From positions 1-64,000 of the forward strand of contig NZ_AAWS01000023.1 of assembly GCF_000169175.1 (NCBI RefSeq): DNA of 64,000 nucleotides, read 5' to 3'. The notes beneath the pieces were generated by a model, which saw only the letters and a list, made by a program, of their open reading frames with translations, had not been told where the DNA came from and made no database searches. The DNA comes from Microscilla marina ATCC 23134 (lineage in GTDB: Bacteria > Bacteroidota > Bacteroidia > Cytophagales > Microscillaceae). Every line of letters starts with the position of its first letter. Position 1 is the first letter of the stretch. The translations under genes and the position numbers were made by a program. This document shows positions 26,732-36,428 of this stretch, piece by piece.

Positions 26732-28063
26732 ATGGAAGAACCCGCAATACAGGATAAAATCAGCGAATTAGAGGCTAAACTAGATAAATTGCCGTCGGAA
26801 TCAGCTGATGAAGCAACACAAAAAGAACTGTATTTGGAGTTGGGAGATGCTTACCTGGATGCCAACGAATCCGCAAAAGCAAAACAGTTGTACCAGAAGC
26901 TGTTAACTGAAACCAACGAAGCTTATTATGCTGCTGCCTATTATGAATTGGGCAAAATAGCCCTTGATGAAAATGATTTTGCTACTGCACAGCAAAATCT
27001 GCAATTAGCCATAGAGTGGGGGCAAAAAACCAACGATGAAAATACCCAGGCTAAAGCACACCATGCTTATGCTTTTATTATGCTACAAACCCAAGATAGT
27101 GCTGCCGAAGAGAGTAAGGCTTGCCTTGACCATATTATGACAGCAGTGGCTTTGTTTAGCAAAAATAAAAAATACGATAATCTGGGCAAAGCTTTTATGC
27201 TGCTTACAGGATTTACCCAGGCGAGGCTCACTACCAACAAGGCCATTGCTTATTTTAAACAGTTGTTGGAACAGCACGAAGAGGCTACTGATCTACTTGG
27301 TTTTATTCATTATCACCTGGCTGCTTATTACGAAGCCGACGAAAACTCTAAAGAAGCTTTTAGACACTTTGAGCAGGCTTTGCATTACAAAAACAAGTTG
27401 AATATTGGCTCAGAACTAGGCGAAACTTATTACCACCTGGGGTTGCTACACGATGAACAGGGCAATAGTGACAAAGCTTTTGAGTATAACGTGATTGCTT
27501 TGCGTCACATGCTGTCTCTCGATGACATATCTACTTATGCAAGCATGGCGGTTATTTTTGTACAAGGGGGCATAGAAGATTGCACAAATGCCACCCTCAA
27601 GCAAGAAGCCAAAACTCTATTGGAGCAAGCCCAAAAGCTGGACTTATTGCCCCACGCCGATGCTGAAGGAGCTACAGAGGATAACGATGGCTTTGTGTAT
27701 GACCATTCTTATACAGGCAATTTGCTGGAGCAAACCCGTGAAGAACAGGAACAAGCCAAAGTAAGCGAGCTGGAAGAGCTAAAAAATGATTTTGCCAAAA
27801 AGAAAGCGGCTTTGCCTGACAGCGCCGAGGATTTTGCGCAAGCAGCTTATGACTTATTGTCTAAGTTGAATGAAGGCATTGATCGTTCGTTGTTTTCGTT
27901 TTTGGCACGCAAGAAAAACAAAACCCGTAAGGTGGAAGTCAATAACATTTTGAACGATAGTCAAGAGTCTCTCAAACAAGCTATAGCCAATGCTGACGAT
28001 GATGACCTAAAGACTGTGCTAGAAACCTGGAAAGGCAAACTGGACGATAATTTTAGGGGATAA
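26732..28063 (+). CDS. Cytoplasmic TPR protein
   Basis: 443 residues, no signal peptide. Tetratricopeptide repeats fill residues about 25-270: LYLELGDAYLDANESAKAKQ, YYELGKIALDENDFATAQQN, HYHLAAYYEADENSKEAFRH and YYHLGLLHDEQGNSDKAFEY. An acidic linker follows (GATEDNDGFVYDH) and then a helical, charged C-terminus (EEQEQAKVSELEELKNDFAK, probable coiled coil) ending with many Asp. TPR scaffolds mediate protein-protein contacts; the partner is unknown. It is monocistronic, follows the large repeat block, and has a good terminator. Confidence 0.85.
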   Translation: MEEPAIQDKISELEAKLDKLPSESADEATQKELYLELGDAYLDANESAKAKQLYQKLLTETNEAYYAAAYYELGKIALDENDFATAQQNLQLAIEWGQKTNDENTQAKAHHAYAFIMLQTQDSAAEESKACLDHIMTAVALFSKNKKYDNLGKAFMLLTGFTQARLTTNKAIAYFKQLLEQHEEATDLLGFIHYHLAAYYEADENSKEAFRHFEQALHYKNKLNIGSELGETYYHLGLLHDEQGNSDKAFEYNVIALRHMLSLDDISTYASMAVIFVQGGIEDCTNATLKQEAKTLLEQAQKLDLLPHADAEGATEDNDGFVYDHSYTGNLLEQTREEQEQAKVSELEELKNDFAKKKAALPDSAEDFAQAAYDLLSKLNEGIDRSLFSFLARKKNKTRKVEVNNILNDSQESLKQAIANADDDDLKTVLETWKGKLDDNFRG

Positions 28064-28093
28064 ACACATTTGCCTAAAACCTTTTTAAAAAAT

Positions 28094-28131
28094 AAAATCC
28101 CTGAAAATAACACTTTTGGGGATTTTTTTTA
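28094..28131 (+). terminator. Terminator after the TPR gene
   Basis: AAAATCCC (28094-28101) and GGGGATTTTTTTT (28118-28130) form a short stem followed by eight T. Confidence 0.8.
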
Positions 28132-28217
28132 TGCTGGCATGAACGCTATCTTGGCATTTTGAGTAAAACAAAAAACACGCTATCCATAAAATTTATCAGG
28201 AAACCTTCTCATTTTTT

Positions 28218-28225
28218 TATATTTG
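28218..28225 (+). promoter_or_regulatory. Putative -7 box for the 28261 gene
   Basis: TATATTTG fits TANNTTTG exactly and ends 35 bases before the ATG at 28261. No TTG sits at the best distance upstream. Its position argues against a start further upstream in this frame. Confidence 0.5.
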
Positions 28226-28260
28226 TAAAAAAATGGCAGAACAAAACCATTAGAAAAGAT

Positions 28261-28662
28261 ATGAATCCCGAAAATTTAGAAACATATAACTCAGAATTGG
28301 GCAACGATCCCGAATTGGATGGCAAATACCTGGGTACCATTACCAAAGATTTTGTAAAGGTAGCCAAAGTGCTCAAGGAAGCTTCTTATCAACTACGCTC
28401 GCGTGGTTTCGAATATCCTATTTTTCCGGTGGCAAAATATAAAATACCTGTAGGTGAGCTATTGTTTGAAGGCAATGACCTGGGGCTTGAGTGGAACTAC
28501 TTTGTATCGTACCGCGATATTTTTGTGCAAAACAAACTCATTACCAAGCCCACTAAGTTTGAATCGGCCTACAAAAACCCAGAAGAGTTTTGTTGCCTTT
28601 TTGTGGTAGACGAACCTTACTCGAGCTTTATGTTTGTGCCTTACCCTGACGAAGAGGATTAA
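28261..28662 (+). CDS. Conserved-looking hypothetical protein
   Basis: 133 residues from ATG 28261 (MNPENLETYNSELGNDPELD). The frame is open upstream to a TTG at 28159, but that stretch overlaps the promoter box, so I reject it. Soluble and acidic, with a helix (TKDFVKVAKVLKEASYQLRS), then strands around YPIFPVAKYKIPVGELLFEG and WNYFVSYRDIFVQNKLI. The end is acidic (YPDEED). No family recognised. It is followed 13 bases later by the 28676 gene on the same strand, so the two likely form an operon. Confidence 0.75.
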   Translation: MNPENLETYNSELGNDPELDGKYLGTITKDFVKVAKVLKEASYQLRSRGFEYPIFPVAKYKIPVGELLFEGNDLGLEWNYFVSYRDIFVQNKLITKPTKFESAYKNPEEFCCLFVVDEPYSSFMFVPYPDEED

Positions 28663-28675
28663 AAATACGTAAATT

Positions 28676-29266
28676 ATGTTCCGAAAATTGTTTTCAGGCG
28701 GAAGCAATGATCCTGTTACTCAAGAGCTCATTGACTATAAAAATAAACTACAGGAAATGTCGAGCATGTTGCTCATCAATAGTAGTCGGTTGATTGATGG
28801 TGACTTTGCCGAAAGTGCTTTTATATACCATATCTGGAAGCTCAACGAAGGTGACAAGGATAATTTGGTAGATTGGGAGTTTAAAAAACTGATAGAAGAA
28901 GCACAAAAAGAACTGAAATTGATCTATGCCTCTTTTAATAACCTAACGATTGCCAACCCCAAGTTACAAAAAGCACCAGTAAGAAAGCTTTGCGAACGTT
29001 GGGAAATCTTGTTTCAATGGTTACGGGGCAATCAAATAAGCGTCATAGAGTTGAGCGAAAGCGGTATAGAAGACCTTTTTAGTGTGGCCGATATTTCGCC
29101 TCTGGAGAGTTATGAACCTTTGCCTGCTGAACTGGAACAACAAAAACGTTTTTTAGATTTACCTTTTCGATTTGCTATCGATACTCCTGCCCATGAGGTG
29201 GGGATTTTGGGCAAAATTCAAAACATCAAAGCCGAAATCAGACGCTTTATGGAGCGCAAGTATTGA
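28676..29266 (+). CDS. Hypothetical helical protein
   Basis: 196 residues, soluble, mostly helical (ELIDYKNKLQEMSSMLLINS, DWEFKKLIEEAQKELKLIYA, KAPVRKLCERWEILFQWLRG), ending KAEIRRFMERKY. No signal peptide, membrane segment or known motif. It is probably co-transcribed with 28261 (13-base gap) and may share its function. Codon use and composition match neighbours, so it is very likely a real gene, but I do not recognise it. Confidence 0.75.
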   Translation: MFRKLFSGGSNDPVTQELIDYKNKLQEMSSMLLINSSRLIDGDFAESAFIYHIWKLNEGDKDNLVDWEFKKLIEEAQKELKLIYASFNNLTIANPKLQKAPVRKLCERWEILFQWLRGNQISVIELSESGIEDLFSVADISPLESYEPLPAELEQQKRFLDLPFRFAIDTPAHEVGILGKIQNIKAEIRRFMERKY

Positions 29267-29411
29267 CTAGTAATAAGCAGTAAGCCATCAGCTACAACAA
29301 TGCCCGAATATTTTATATTTTAGCAGGAATGCTGTAGTTTTACAAAGAAAAAGGATAATAATAGTTGCCGTATACTATGGGACGGTTCACCAAGGACTAA
29401 AACAATAAAGA

Positions 29412-31550
29412 ATGAAGCCCGATTTTAGCAAAATAGATTTTTCTACCACAGGTACTCAAGTTTCGGATGAGGCTGATACTGACCAAAAAAACTGGAAAAC
29501 TGCCGAACGCATAGAGGTAAAACCTTACTATACTGCTCAAGACCTCGAAGGAATAGAGCATTTGGGTTTTGTGGCGGGTATCCCTCCTTACTTGCGTGGT
29601 CCCTACGCCACTATGTATGTGCAACGTCCCTGGACAATTCGCCAGTATGCCGGGTTTTCAACCGCCGAAGAGTCCAACGCCTTTTATCGTCGTAACCTTG
29701 CCGCAGGACAAAAAGGACTTTCGGTAGCCTTTGACCTTGCCACCCACCGAGGCTACGACTCTGACCATCCTCGGGTAGTGGGCGATGTAGGAAAAGCTGG
29801 GGTAGCTATAGACTCAGTACTAGATATGAAAATTTTGTTTGATGGTATTCCTTTAGACAAAATGTCGGTATCGATGACGATGAATGGAGCGGTGATTCCT
29901 ATCATGGCTTTTTATATAGTGGCAGCCGAAGAGCAAGGGGTAAAACCTGAACTTTTGAGTGGCACTATCCAAAACGATATTTTGAAAGAGTTTATGGTGC
30001 GCAATACCTACATTTACCCACCATTGCCCAGTATGCGCATCATTGCCGATATTTTTGAGTACACCTCGAATCACATGCCCAAGTTTAACTCTATCAGTAT
30101 AAGCGGCTACCACATGCAAGAGGCAGGCGCTACGGCTGATATTGAGCTTGCTTATACACTTGCTGACGGGCTAGACTACATACGCACCGGGCTAAAAGCA
30201 GGCATGGACATTGACACGTTTGCGCCACGTTTGTCGTTTTTTTGGGCAATTGGTATGAATCATTTCATGGAAATTGCCAAGATGCGCGCTGGGCGTTTAC
30301 TTTGGTCAAAAATTGTCAAACAGTTTCACCCCAAAAACCCTAAATCGTTGGCGTTGCGTACCCACTGCCAAACTTCGGGTTGGAGTCTGACCGAGCAAGA
30401 CCCCTTCAATAATGTGGCGCGTACTTGTGTAGAAGCAATGGGTGCAGTTTTGGGGCACACCCAATCGTTGCATACCAACTCACTGGATGAGGCGATTGCT
30501 TTACCTACCGACTTTTCGGCGCGCATTGCCCGCAATACGCAGTTGTATTTACAAGACGAAACCAACATTACAAAAGTGGTGGACCCCTGGGGAGGATCTT
30601 ATTATGTAGAACGCCTCACCCATGACCTGATGCACCGTGCCTGGGAGCTTATTCAAGAGGTAGAAGAACTGGGCGGAATGGCAAAGGCCATAGAAACCGG
30701 ATTGCCCAAAATGCGCATAGAAGAGGCCGCCGCCCGAAAACAAGCCAGAATTGACGCGGGCAAAGACGTGATTTTGGGGGTAAACAAATACCGCCCCGAT
30801 GAAGAGAAAGAAATAGAACTACTAGAGGTAGACAATACTGCGGTGCTCAAGTCGCAACTGGCACGTTTAGCAAAACTCAAGCAAGAGCGCAACCAGGCAG
30901 ATGTAGACGCAGCACTTGCGGCCATTTCCAAAGCTGCTGAAACAGGCGAAGGCAACTTGCTTGACCTTGCTGTAAAAGCAGCCAGGGTACGTGCCAGCCT
31001 GGGAGAAATTTCGCAGGCAATGGAAAAAGTATTCGGACGACACAAGGCAACAATTCGTGCTATTTCGGGCATTTATTCGGGAGAAGTGTCTGACGATGAA
31101 AATTTTAAGAAAGCCCTCGACATGGCAGATCAATTTGCCCAGTTAGAAGGACGCCGTCCCCGTATTTTGGTGGCAAAAATGGGGCAAGACGGGCACGATC
31201 GAGGAGCCAAGGTCATTGCTACTAGTTTTGCCGATTTGGGATTTGATGTAGACATAGGGTCTTTGTTTCAAACCCCCGATGAGGTGGCACGCCAGGCTAT
31301 AGAAAACGACGTACACATTGTAGGTGTTTCGAGTCTGGCAGCTGGACACAAAACTTTAGTGCCTGCCCTTATCAACGAATTGAAAAAATACGACCGTGAA
31401 GATATTATGGTCATTGCCGGAGGAGTGATTCCACCCAAAGACTATGACTTTTTGTACGAAGCAGGCGTTTCAGGTGTATTTGGTCCTGGTACCGTTATTT
31501 CGGTAGCTGCCCAGAAGATTCTGGAAGAATTGATGAAAGAAGAGGCATAA
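29412..31550 (+). CDS. scpA: Methylmalonyl-CoA mutase, large (catalytic) subunit
   Basis: 712 residues, the normal size of the B12-dependent catalytic chain that interconverts succinyl-CoA and (R)-methylmalonyl-CoA. The N-terminal TIM barrel has [20 protein letters not shown] (active-site Tyr/Arg region), then [40 protein letters not shown] and [11 protein letters not shown]. The C-terminal cobalamin-binding domain (about 575-712) carries DGHDRGAK (DxHxxG, the base-off His that ligates cobalt), then [10 protein letters not shown] and [10 protein letters not shown]. The small subunit MutA is not next to it. It is 145 bases downstream of the 28676 gene and has its own terminator. Confidence 0.97.
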   Translation: MKPDFSKIDFSTTGTQVSDEADTDQKNWKTAERIEVKPYYTAQDLEGIEHLGFVAGIPPYLRGPYATMYVQRPWTIRQYAGFSTAEESNAFYRRNLAAGQKGLSVAFDLATHRGYDSDHPRVVGDVGKAGVAIDSVLDMKILFDGIPLDKMSVSMTMNGAVIPIMAFYIVAAEEQGVKPELLSGTIQNDILKEFMVRNTYIYPPLPSMRIIADIFEYTSNHMPKFNSISISGYHMQEAGATADIELAYTLADGLDYIRTGLKAGMDIDTFAPRLSFFWAIGMNHFMEIAKMRAGRLLWSKIVKQFHPKNPKSLALRTHCQTSGWSLTEQDPFNNVARTCVEAMGAVLGHTQSLHTNSLDEAIALPTDFSARIARNTQLYLQDETNITKVVDPWGGSYYVERLTHDLMHRAWELIQEVEELGGMAKAIETGLPKMRIEEAAARKQARIDAGKDVILGVNKYRPDEEKEIELLEVDNTAVLKSQLARLAKLKQERNQADVDAALAAISKAAETGEGNLLDLAVKAARVRASLGEISQAMEKVFGRHKATIRAISGIYSGEVSDDENFKKALDMADQFAQLEGRRPRILVAKMGQDGHDRGAKVIATSFADLGFDVDIGSLFQTPDEVARQAIENDVHIVGVSSLAAGHKTLVPALINELKKYDREDIMVIAGGVIPPKDYDFLYEAGVSGVFGPGTVISVAAQKILEELMKEEA

Positions 31551-31573
31551 GCTTGTACAGAGGTACATTCCAA

Positions 31574-31611
31574 AACGGTTGATTGGATCAATATCTGATC
31601 CGCCGTTTTTT
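31574..31611 (+). terminator. Terminator after methylmalonyl-CoA mutase
   Basis: AAAACGG and CCGTTTTTT arms enclose an inner GGATC/GATCC stem, followed by a run of six T. Confidence 0.85.
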
Positions 31612-31782
31612 ATTGCTTACACTTTGCTATTCAAACCAAAAAATCATTGGATTTGGCGGATGATGGCTAAACTTTATTCATGTAATTAATGGATTTACCC
31701 CATAAAATTACTTTTATTTGTAGTGAAAGTATTTTATATATACAAGGGAATAAGTCCCTCACTTATCATTTAAACACGCCCA

Positions 31783-32598
31783 ATGGAATTTGAAACTTTA
31801 CTACTATCTATAGAGGGGCATGTAGCCACCGTAAAAATTAATGTGCCCAAAAAAGCCAACGCTATGACCCAGGCTTTTTGGAAAGAAATCAAAGAAGTGA
31901 TGCAAGCCCTCGATCAGAATGAAGATGTAAGGGTGATTGTATTGGAAGGAGAAGGCAAACACTTTACCTCAGGTATAGACCTTACCATGTTTATGCAACT
32001 TAAGGCAGAACTTGACAAAAGCGATTGCCCAGCGCGTTCACGCGAAAAACTTCGCCATACTATTCTTACCTTACAAGAGTCTTTCAATGCCATAGAAAAA
32101 TGCCGTAAACCTGTACTTGCTGCCATTCATGGGGCTTGTATTGGTGGTGGTATAGACATGATTTCTGCCTGTGACATGCGCTATTGCTCAACAGATGCCT
32201 ATTTTACTGTCAAAGAGATTGACCTGGGAATGGTGGCTGATGTAGGTACCCTACAACGCTTACCCAAAATCATTGGCGAAGGCATCGCCAGAGAACTTGC
32301 CTATACAGGGCGCAAGTTTTCGGGTGAAGAAGCCAAAACAATGCAATTGGTGAATCAATGTTATGACTCACGCGAGACAATGCTTAAAGAGGTATATAAC
32401 ATTGCTCAAACCATTGCGGCTAAGTCTCCGTTGGCGATTAGGGGTACCAAAGAAATGTTTCTATATACCCGCGATCATTCGGTAGAAGAAGGACTCAACT
32501 ACATAGCTACCTGGAACGCTGGCATGTTATTTTCAAAAGATTTGCAGGAAGCAGCAATGGCTGGAATGCAAAAACGAACTCCTAACTTTGCCAATTAG
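31783..32598 (+). CDS. Delta(3,5)-delta(2,4)-dienoyl-CoA isomerase-like crotonase (ECH1 type)
   Basis: 271 residues. Crotonase fold with the oxyanion-hole pieces FTSGIDL (61-67) and HGACIGGG (116-123). The stretch FTVKEIDLGMVADVGTLQRL (141-160) matches mammalian ECH1 closely. There, a Glu and an Asp eight residues apart move the proton, and Glu145 and Asp153 occupy those positions here. The enzyme shifts double bonds of odd-position unsaturated fatty acyl-CoAs during beta-oxidation. It is monocistronic, downstream of methylmalonyl-CoA mutase but separated from it by a terminator. Confidence 0.88.
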   Translation: MEFETLLLSIEGHVATVKINVPKKANAMTQAFWKEIKEVMQALDQNEDVRVIVLEGEGKHFTSGIDLTMFMQLKAELDKSDCPARSREKLRHTILTLQESFNAIEKCRKPVLAAIHGACIGGGIDMISACDMRYCSTDAYFTVKEIDLGMVADVGTLQRLPKIIGEGIARELAYTGRKFSGEEAKTMQLVNQCYDSRETMLKEVYNIAQTIAAKSPLAIRGTKEMFLYTRDHSVEEGLNYIATWNAGMLFSKDLQEAAMAGMQKRTPNFAN

Positions 32599-32736
32599 CA
32601 CACAGTGGTGTATACCTCACGCTTGGGGTATATTTTTAGTATTCTTTGGTTTTGGTCAAAGATTTGCAGCAATAAATTTTCAACAATCATAGTGAGCATG
32701 TCGTCCTAAGTACACAGGAAGAAAACCAATTTAACA

Positions 32737-33126
32737 ATGAAGAATATTTTTTTGGAGGAGACAGATGATGGACCTCAACTAAATTTCAATTTTAACGATG
32801 GAGTCTTCGAAGTAAAGGGCACCTCAATGCCTGAACACCCCGACGAATATTATCGTGAAGTGCTTACTCATTTGCAAATTTATGTAGATGATCCTACCGC
32901 CAGCAAAACTACTATGGTGTTTAAGTTTTTGTATTTCAACACAGGAACCAATCCCATTATTATGCGTTTGTTAGAAACCCTCGAAAAACTCATGGACAAA
33001 TCTCACAAAGTAGAAGTGCAGTGGGTATACGAACATGACGATATGGACATGAAAGAGGTAGGAGAGTATTTTAATGCACTTACCCAACTTGACATTAAGT
33101 TGTTTCCTATTGAAAGTATAGATTAG
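32737..33126 (+). CDS. SiaC/DUF1987 family regulatory phosphoprotein
   Basis: 129 residues, the standard length. Key family patterns: FEVKGTSMPEHPDEYYREVL near 24-43, FKFLYFNTGTNPIIMRLLE with FNTxT (68-71), VQWVYEHDDMDMKEVGEYF near the C-terminus. In Pseudomonas, SiaC is phosphorylated on a Thr in this FNT region by SiaB, reversed by the phosphatase SiaA, and controls the diguanylate cyclase SiaD. None of those partners is in this window, so the local role is unknown. It ends at a strong bidirectional terminator. Confidence 0.85.
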   Translation: MKNIFLEETDDGPQLNFNFNDGVFEVKGTSMPEHPDEYYREVLTHLQIYVDDPTASKTTMVFKFLYFNTGTNPIIMRLLETLEKLMDKSHKVEVQWVYEHDDMDMKEVGEYFNALTQLDIKLFPIESID

Positions 33127-33144
33127 CCTGCTGGTAGTCATAGT

Positions 33145-33185
33145 CAAAAAAGCCTGCTGTTGTTATTCAGAAGCAGGCTTTTTTT
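33145..33185. terminator. Bidirectional terminator
   Basis: AAAAAAGCCTGCT and AGCAGGCTTTTTTT: an 8-bp perfect stem with A and T tracts. It separates the plus-strand SiaC-like gene from the minus-strand barrel gene. Confidence 0.9.
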
Positions 33186-33206
33186 GGTTAACATTTAGTA
33201 AGTACC

Positions 33207-33241
33207 AAAAAAAAGCGAAACTCGTAAAACACGAGCTTCGC
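33207..33241 (-). terminator. Terminator of the sigma/barrel operon
   Basis: On the minus strand GCGAA-G-CTCGT, a GTTTT loop, then ACGAG-T-TTCGC followed by eight T. The stem is two 5-bp blocks separated by one mismatch. Confidence 0.88.
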
Positions 33242-33269
33242 TCAAAGGTGGTTATGAATAAAAATATAA

Positions 33270-34703
33270 TTAATGGCGACGTACTTCGCCAAAATTACAG
33301 CGTAAATTGATGCCTGCCGAGCCAAACCTTAGCTCTTCTTTGGTCAATGAGTTAAGTGGGTACTTGATGTAGGGCTCAATGAGTATTTGCATATTCTTGG
33401 CTACCATATACTTCATTCCCATAGAAACATTCAACATTTTGGCAAAATCAAAACGACTCAATGCTTCGGGTTGTGACTTACTGTTGGTTTCTATTACTGT
33501 AGTCTCTAATCGTTCGAGTTGGCTTCCCACGCCTCCTTTATAATAAGCCTTGGCAATGGTTTCGCGGGTATTATGAGTGTAACGTTCCTCTAAATAAGCC
33601 AAAGACGACAATCCTACTGATACATATAAACCCCGATTAGTGTTTCTACTTAAATGGTATTGCAGGTTTACTGGGATGTCTAGCCCTACAAACTGCATGT
33701 TGATTGACTTTTGTTGTCCCAACGAACGACTCTCGGTGGTACCGCTTGTCGTAATTTTTTGCATCGTAGCAATGGTAGGTAAACTTGCCGACTGTCTCAT
33801 GTTGAGCGATTGTCTGGTAAGCAATACCCCAGAAGTAACACTGAGCCTTTTGCCCAGTCTGATTTCAGACATTACTCCCCCTCCAAGGTTGACTTTTGAG
33901 TCTTTTTCACCTCTTTTAGAGTAATTTACCAATGATGAAAGCATTACACCAAATTTCATTCTTTTGCCTTTAGGCAAAACAGCAGCGTTGTTATATCGAG
34001 CTACTTTATTAGTAGTAACTTCTCTAAAAGAAGCCTGCTCAATCATTGCTACTCTATTAGTTGGGTGGATAGCTTCATAACTGGCTTCTTTCATAGCCAG
34101 GGTATGCATATCAAACTTTACTGCTTTATTATCTGGGTTCAACAATACACCATTTGATGGGTGCTTTGTCAGGCGATTGTTAGCTGCTATTTTATTTGCA
34201 TAAATATTTTTATCTTTTTCAGTGTTTTCAATTAAACCTTTGTCAGCTATAGTATTTGTTGTTACTGTAGGCAATATACCATATTGCTTACTTGCAGCAG
34301 TATTTTGATTAGTTGAGAGTTTTTTTCGGTTGTTTTGGATATTGGTCACCTTGTTATTACCATGTGTTGTATTAGTAATAGATGGAGGCAAAACCTTTAC
34401 TCCCTCAAATCCCTCTTGTTGAATGTGTTTTTTGGCATAGATACCAGCTTGTTGTTGAGTAGGGGTGTTCCCTTCAAAATCACTTTGCAGTGTTTTATAG
34501 GTAAAAACTCCTCCCAACACTAAGATAGCTGCCGCTGCAACTTTTGCCGGAATTGATGTCAACAATGCACGCATTTTTCCAGATTTTTGCGCTTTCATTT
34601 GTTGCTGCATCATCTCCCAGCCCTGGGCGTTGTAAGGCTCTTCATGTTTGTCAAAAGTCTGACGTATTTTTTGACTTAGCCTTTCATCAAACAGCTCTTT
34701 CAT
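33270..34703 (-). CDS. Anti-sigma-like N-terminus joined to an outer-membrane beta-barrel
   Basis: 477 residues. Residues 1-50 are soluble and charged (LSQKIRQTFDKHEEPYNAQG, then WEMMQQQMKAQ) like the cytoplasmic arm of Bacteroidota anti-sigma proteins. Residues about 52-68 are one hydrophobic helix (AKVAAAAILVLGGVFTY). A long Asn/Thr/Lys-rich linker follows (70-240). The last 230 residues are a small beta-barrel of the outer-membrane type (KFGVMLSSLVNYSKRGEKDS, VNLGGGVMSEIRLGKRLSV, GLDIPVNLQYHLSRNTNRGL), ending in aromatic/charged alternation. Its start overlaps the ECF sigma gene by 17 bases, so they are coupled. It would need to span from inner to outer membrane, which is unusual. Confidence 0.75.
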   Translation of the reverse strand: MKELFDERLSQKIRQTFDKHEEPYNAQGWEMMQQQMKAQKSGKMRALLTSIPAKVAAAAILVLGGVFTYKTLQSDFEGNTPTQQQAGIYAKKHIQQEGFEGVKVLPPSITNTTHGNNKVTNIQNNRKKLSTNQNTAASKQYGILPTVTTNTIADKGLIENTEKDKNIYANKIAANNRLTKHPSNGVLLNPDNKAVKFDMHTLAMKEASYEAIHPTNRVAMIEQASFREVTTNKVARYNNAAVLPKGKRMKFGVMLSSLVNYSKRGEKDSKVNLGGGVMSEIRLGKRLSVTSGVLLTRQSLNMRQSASLPTIATMQKITTSGTTESRSLGQQKSINMQFVGLDIPVNLQYHLSRNTNRGLYVSVGLSSLAYLEERYTHNTRETIAKAYYKGGVGSQLERLETTVIETNSKSQPEALSRFDFAKMLNVSMGMKYMVAKNMQILIEPYIKYPLNSLTKEELRFGSAGINLRCNFGEVRRH

Positions 34704-35250
34704 ACTCTATCTCGTAGTCAAAATTTTGATGAAATAAAACTCGTAATTTTTTCTTTGCCCTGGCCAGGTTTGTACGCGAAGTACTCTCTGGGATTTCGAG
34801 CATTTCGGCTATTTCTTTATGAGAATAACCCTCAATTTCATATAAGTTAAAGATTATGCGGTATTGGTTGGGGAGCTCATTTAACAGTTTTAGAATGTCA
34901 TTTACCGACAAATCATCTATGATATCCAAACGGCACTCTTCATTTCTTGCCATTTCAATATTGAGCGTATGACGGTGTTTCTGGTTTTTACGATAATAAT
35001 CAATGGATGTGTTAATAATGATTCGGCGTAGCCAACTCTTAAACGATAAGTTCTCGTTGTATTTCATGATGTTTTTGAACACCTTCATAAAACTATCGTT
35101 GAGTATTTCCAATGCCTCATCTTTTGAATAAGAATATCGTAAGCAGATACTCATAGCGTAGCCATAAAAATGCTTATACAGCATTTCCTGCGACTTTGAC
35201 TTCTTCTTTCGGCATCCTTTAATTATTTCTTTTTCTAGCGACTTATCCAC
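34687..35250 (-). CDS. ECF-type RNA polymerase sigma factor
   Basis: 187 residues. Sigma region 2 at about 20-85 (MLYKHFYGYAMSICLRYSYS, then EALEILNDSFMKVFKNI, SFKSWLRRIIINTSIDYYRK) and region 4 at about 120-175 (LLNELPNQYRIIFNLYEIEG, YSHKEIAEMLEIPESTSRTN, LARAKKKLR) are clear. It should direct polymerase to a small regulon in response to envelope signals. The next gene, overlapping by 17 bases, encodes a membrane-spanning candidate anti-sigma protein. The 5' end is preceded by a long AT-rich gap that must carry the promoter. Confidence 0.94.
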   Translation of the reverse strand: MDKSLEKEIIKGCRKKKSKSQEMLYKHFYGYAMSICLRYSYSKDEALEILNDSFMKVFKNIMKYNENLSFKSWLRRIIINTSIDYYRKNQKHRHTLNIEMARNEECRLDIIDDLSVNDILKLLNELPNQYRIIFNLYEIEGYSHKEIAEMLEIPESTSRTNLARAKKKLRVLFHQNFDYEIEYERAV

Positions 35251-35776
35251 AGGCTTATCTAATAATTATAGTTCCGACTGTTGTTTAATTTTAGAGCAAA
35301 GTGCAGTGAACAGTTTTTGGGCACTGTTCAAACTACAAATTTCCAAAGTTTAAGTGTGAATTATTGCCATAACGAAATAAACTTTGTGAATGTCTCACTA
35401 TATCACAACAATCTTCAAATTTTACTTGATATTTATTAAGGCAGAGATTCTTACATCTCTTTGTTTTAAATAAAGTTGATACAACTTTGATGATAAGGTC
35501 AAGGGTTTGCTGTTAAATTTAGTGATGCTTGCGTTTCACTTTGCTAAATAAGTAACAGCACAAAACGTGGCAAAAGTTCTGTGCTGACTACTTTTCACCT
35601 ACCAATTCATTTAAGCGATAAGCTTATATGAGCAATTGTATCTACTTCACGTAAAGACAAAAGGAAATGCTACATACCCTTAAATTTTTTCTCTTTTTCT
35701 TTGATTTATATCAAAAGTAATAATTTTATAACTTCTGAAGTTTTAAAATATACCAAATCCAAATGATTTTATAGAT
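35251..35776. other. AT-rich intergenic region, nothing recognised
   Basis: About 525 bases upstream of the sigma gene, without convincing ORF, hairpin or repeat. Confidence 0.5.
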
Positions 35777-36245
35777 GTGGTATGTTGGCATAGACAAAGT
35801 AAAAGTGTAATTGGTTGTCTACTTGATAAAAAAAATAAAATAGACAAAACAAGCGATGAGTTTCTCACTTTTTTGTATGATGACTCGGAAGAAGGTGAGT
35901 TTGAAAACATTATCACCATCTTAGAGACCCTCACCCCCGAAAATATTTTGCTTGGGCAAGAGTTGATGAAGAGTTTATATCCTTTTTTACCTGCTAAGGT
36001 CATTCAAGTATTGATCGACTTTATTGCGTATGTTCACCAAAAATGTTGTGCAATTTGTGGATACCCTCTTTATAAACAATACAATTATTCTAGCCAAGCG
36101 CTGGGCTTGTCAAGAGTACCTCACTGAAAGAGACGATTGCGAAACTAGGGCAGAAATGGCAATGGAACGTATAATTGCCTTGGAAGTGTTGCCCCTAAAA
36201 TACGATTGTCCTACACGCGTTGAACATCACATTACGATGCTCTGA
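35777..36245 (+). pseudogene. Possible frameshifted hypothetical gene
   Basis: Two overlapping plus-strand frames look like parts of one protein. Residues to about 83 of the first (TSDEFLTFLYDDSEEGEFEN, then TPENILLGQELMKSLYPFLP, KVIQVLIDF) are protein-like, then it drifts into Cys/Tyr-rich noise. From 36024 the next frame reads FTKNVVQFVDTLFINNTIIL, ACQEYLTERDDCETRAEMAM, ERIIALEVLPLKYD. A one-base shift near 36020 would give a roughly 155-residue acidic, helical protein. No family recognised; low confidence. Confidence 0.35.
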
Positions 36246-36428
36246 GCAGTAGCATTGATAGAAGATATAGAAGTGCTTAACTCATTGATTTTTGTAGACA
36301 GTGTGTATGTTGAATAATATGTTTGCTTGGTAATACTAAGCCCTCACCCCAAAACTTTTAACTTTCCTAGTATTTGCTTATACTAGCTATCTCATAAATA
36401 TTTCAAGAAATAGTAAAATATCACATAG

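Noticed and set aside
28159-28260. N-terminal extension of the 28261 gene from a TTG
   Set aside because: It would overlap the TATATTTG promoter box, and its sequence is basic and unlike the acidic protein that follows.
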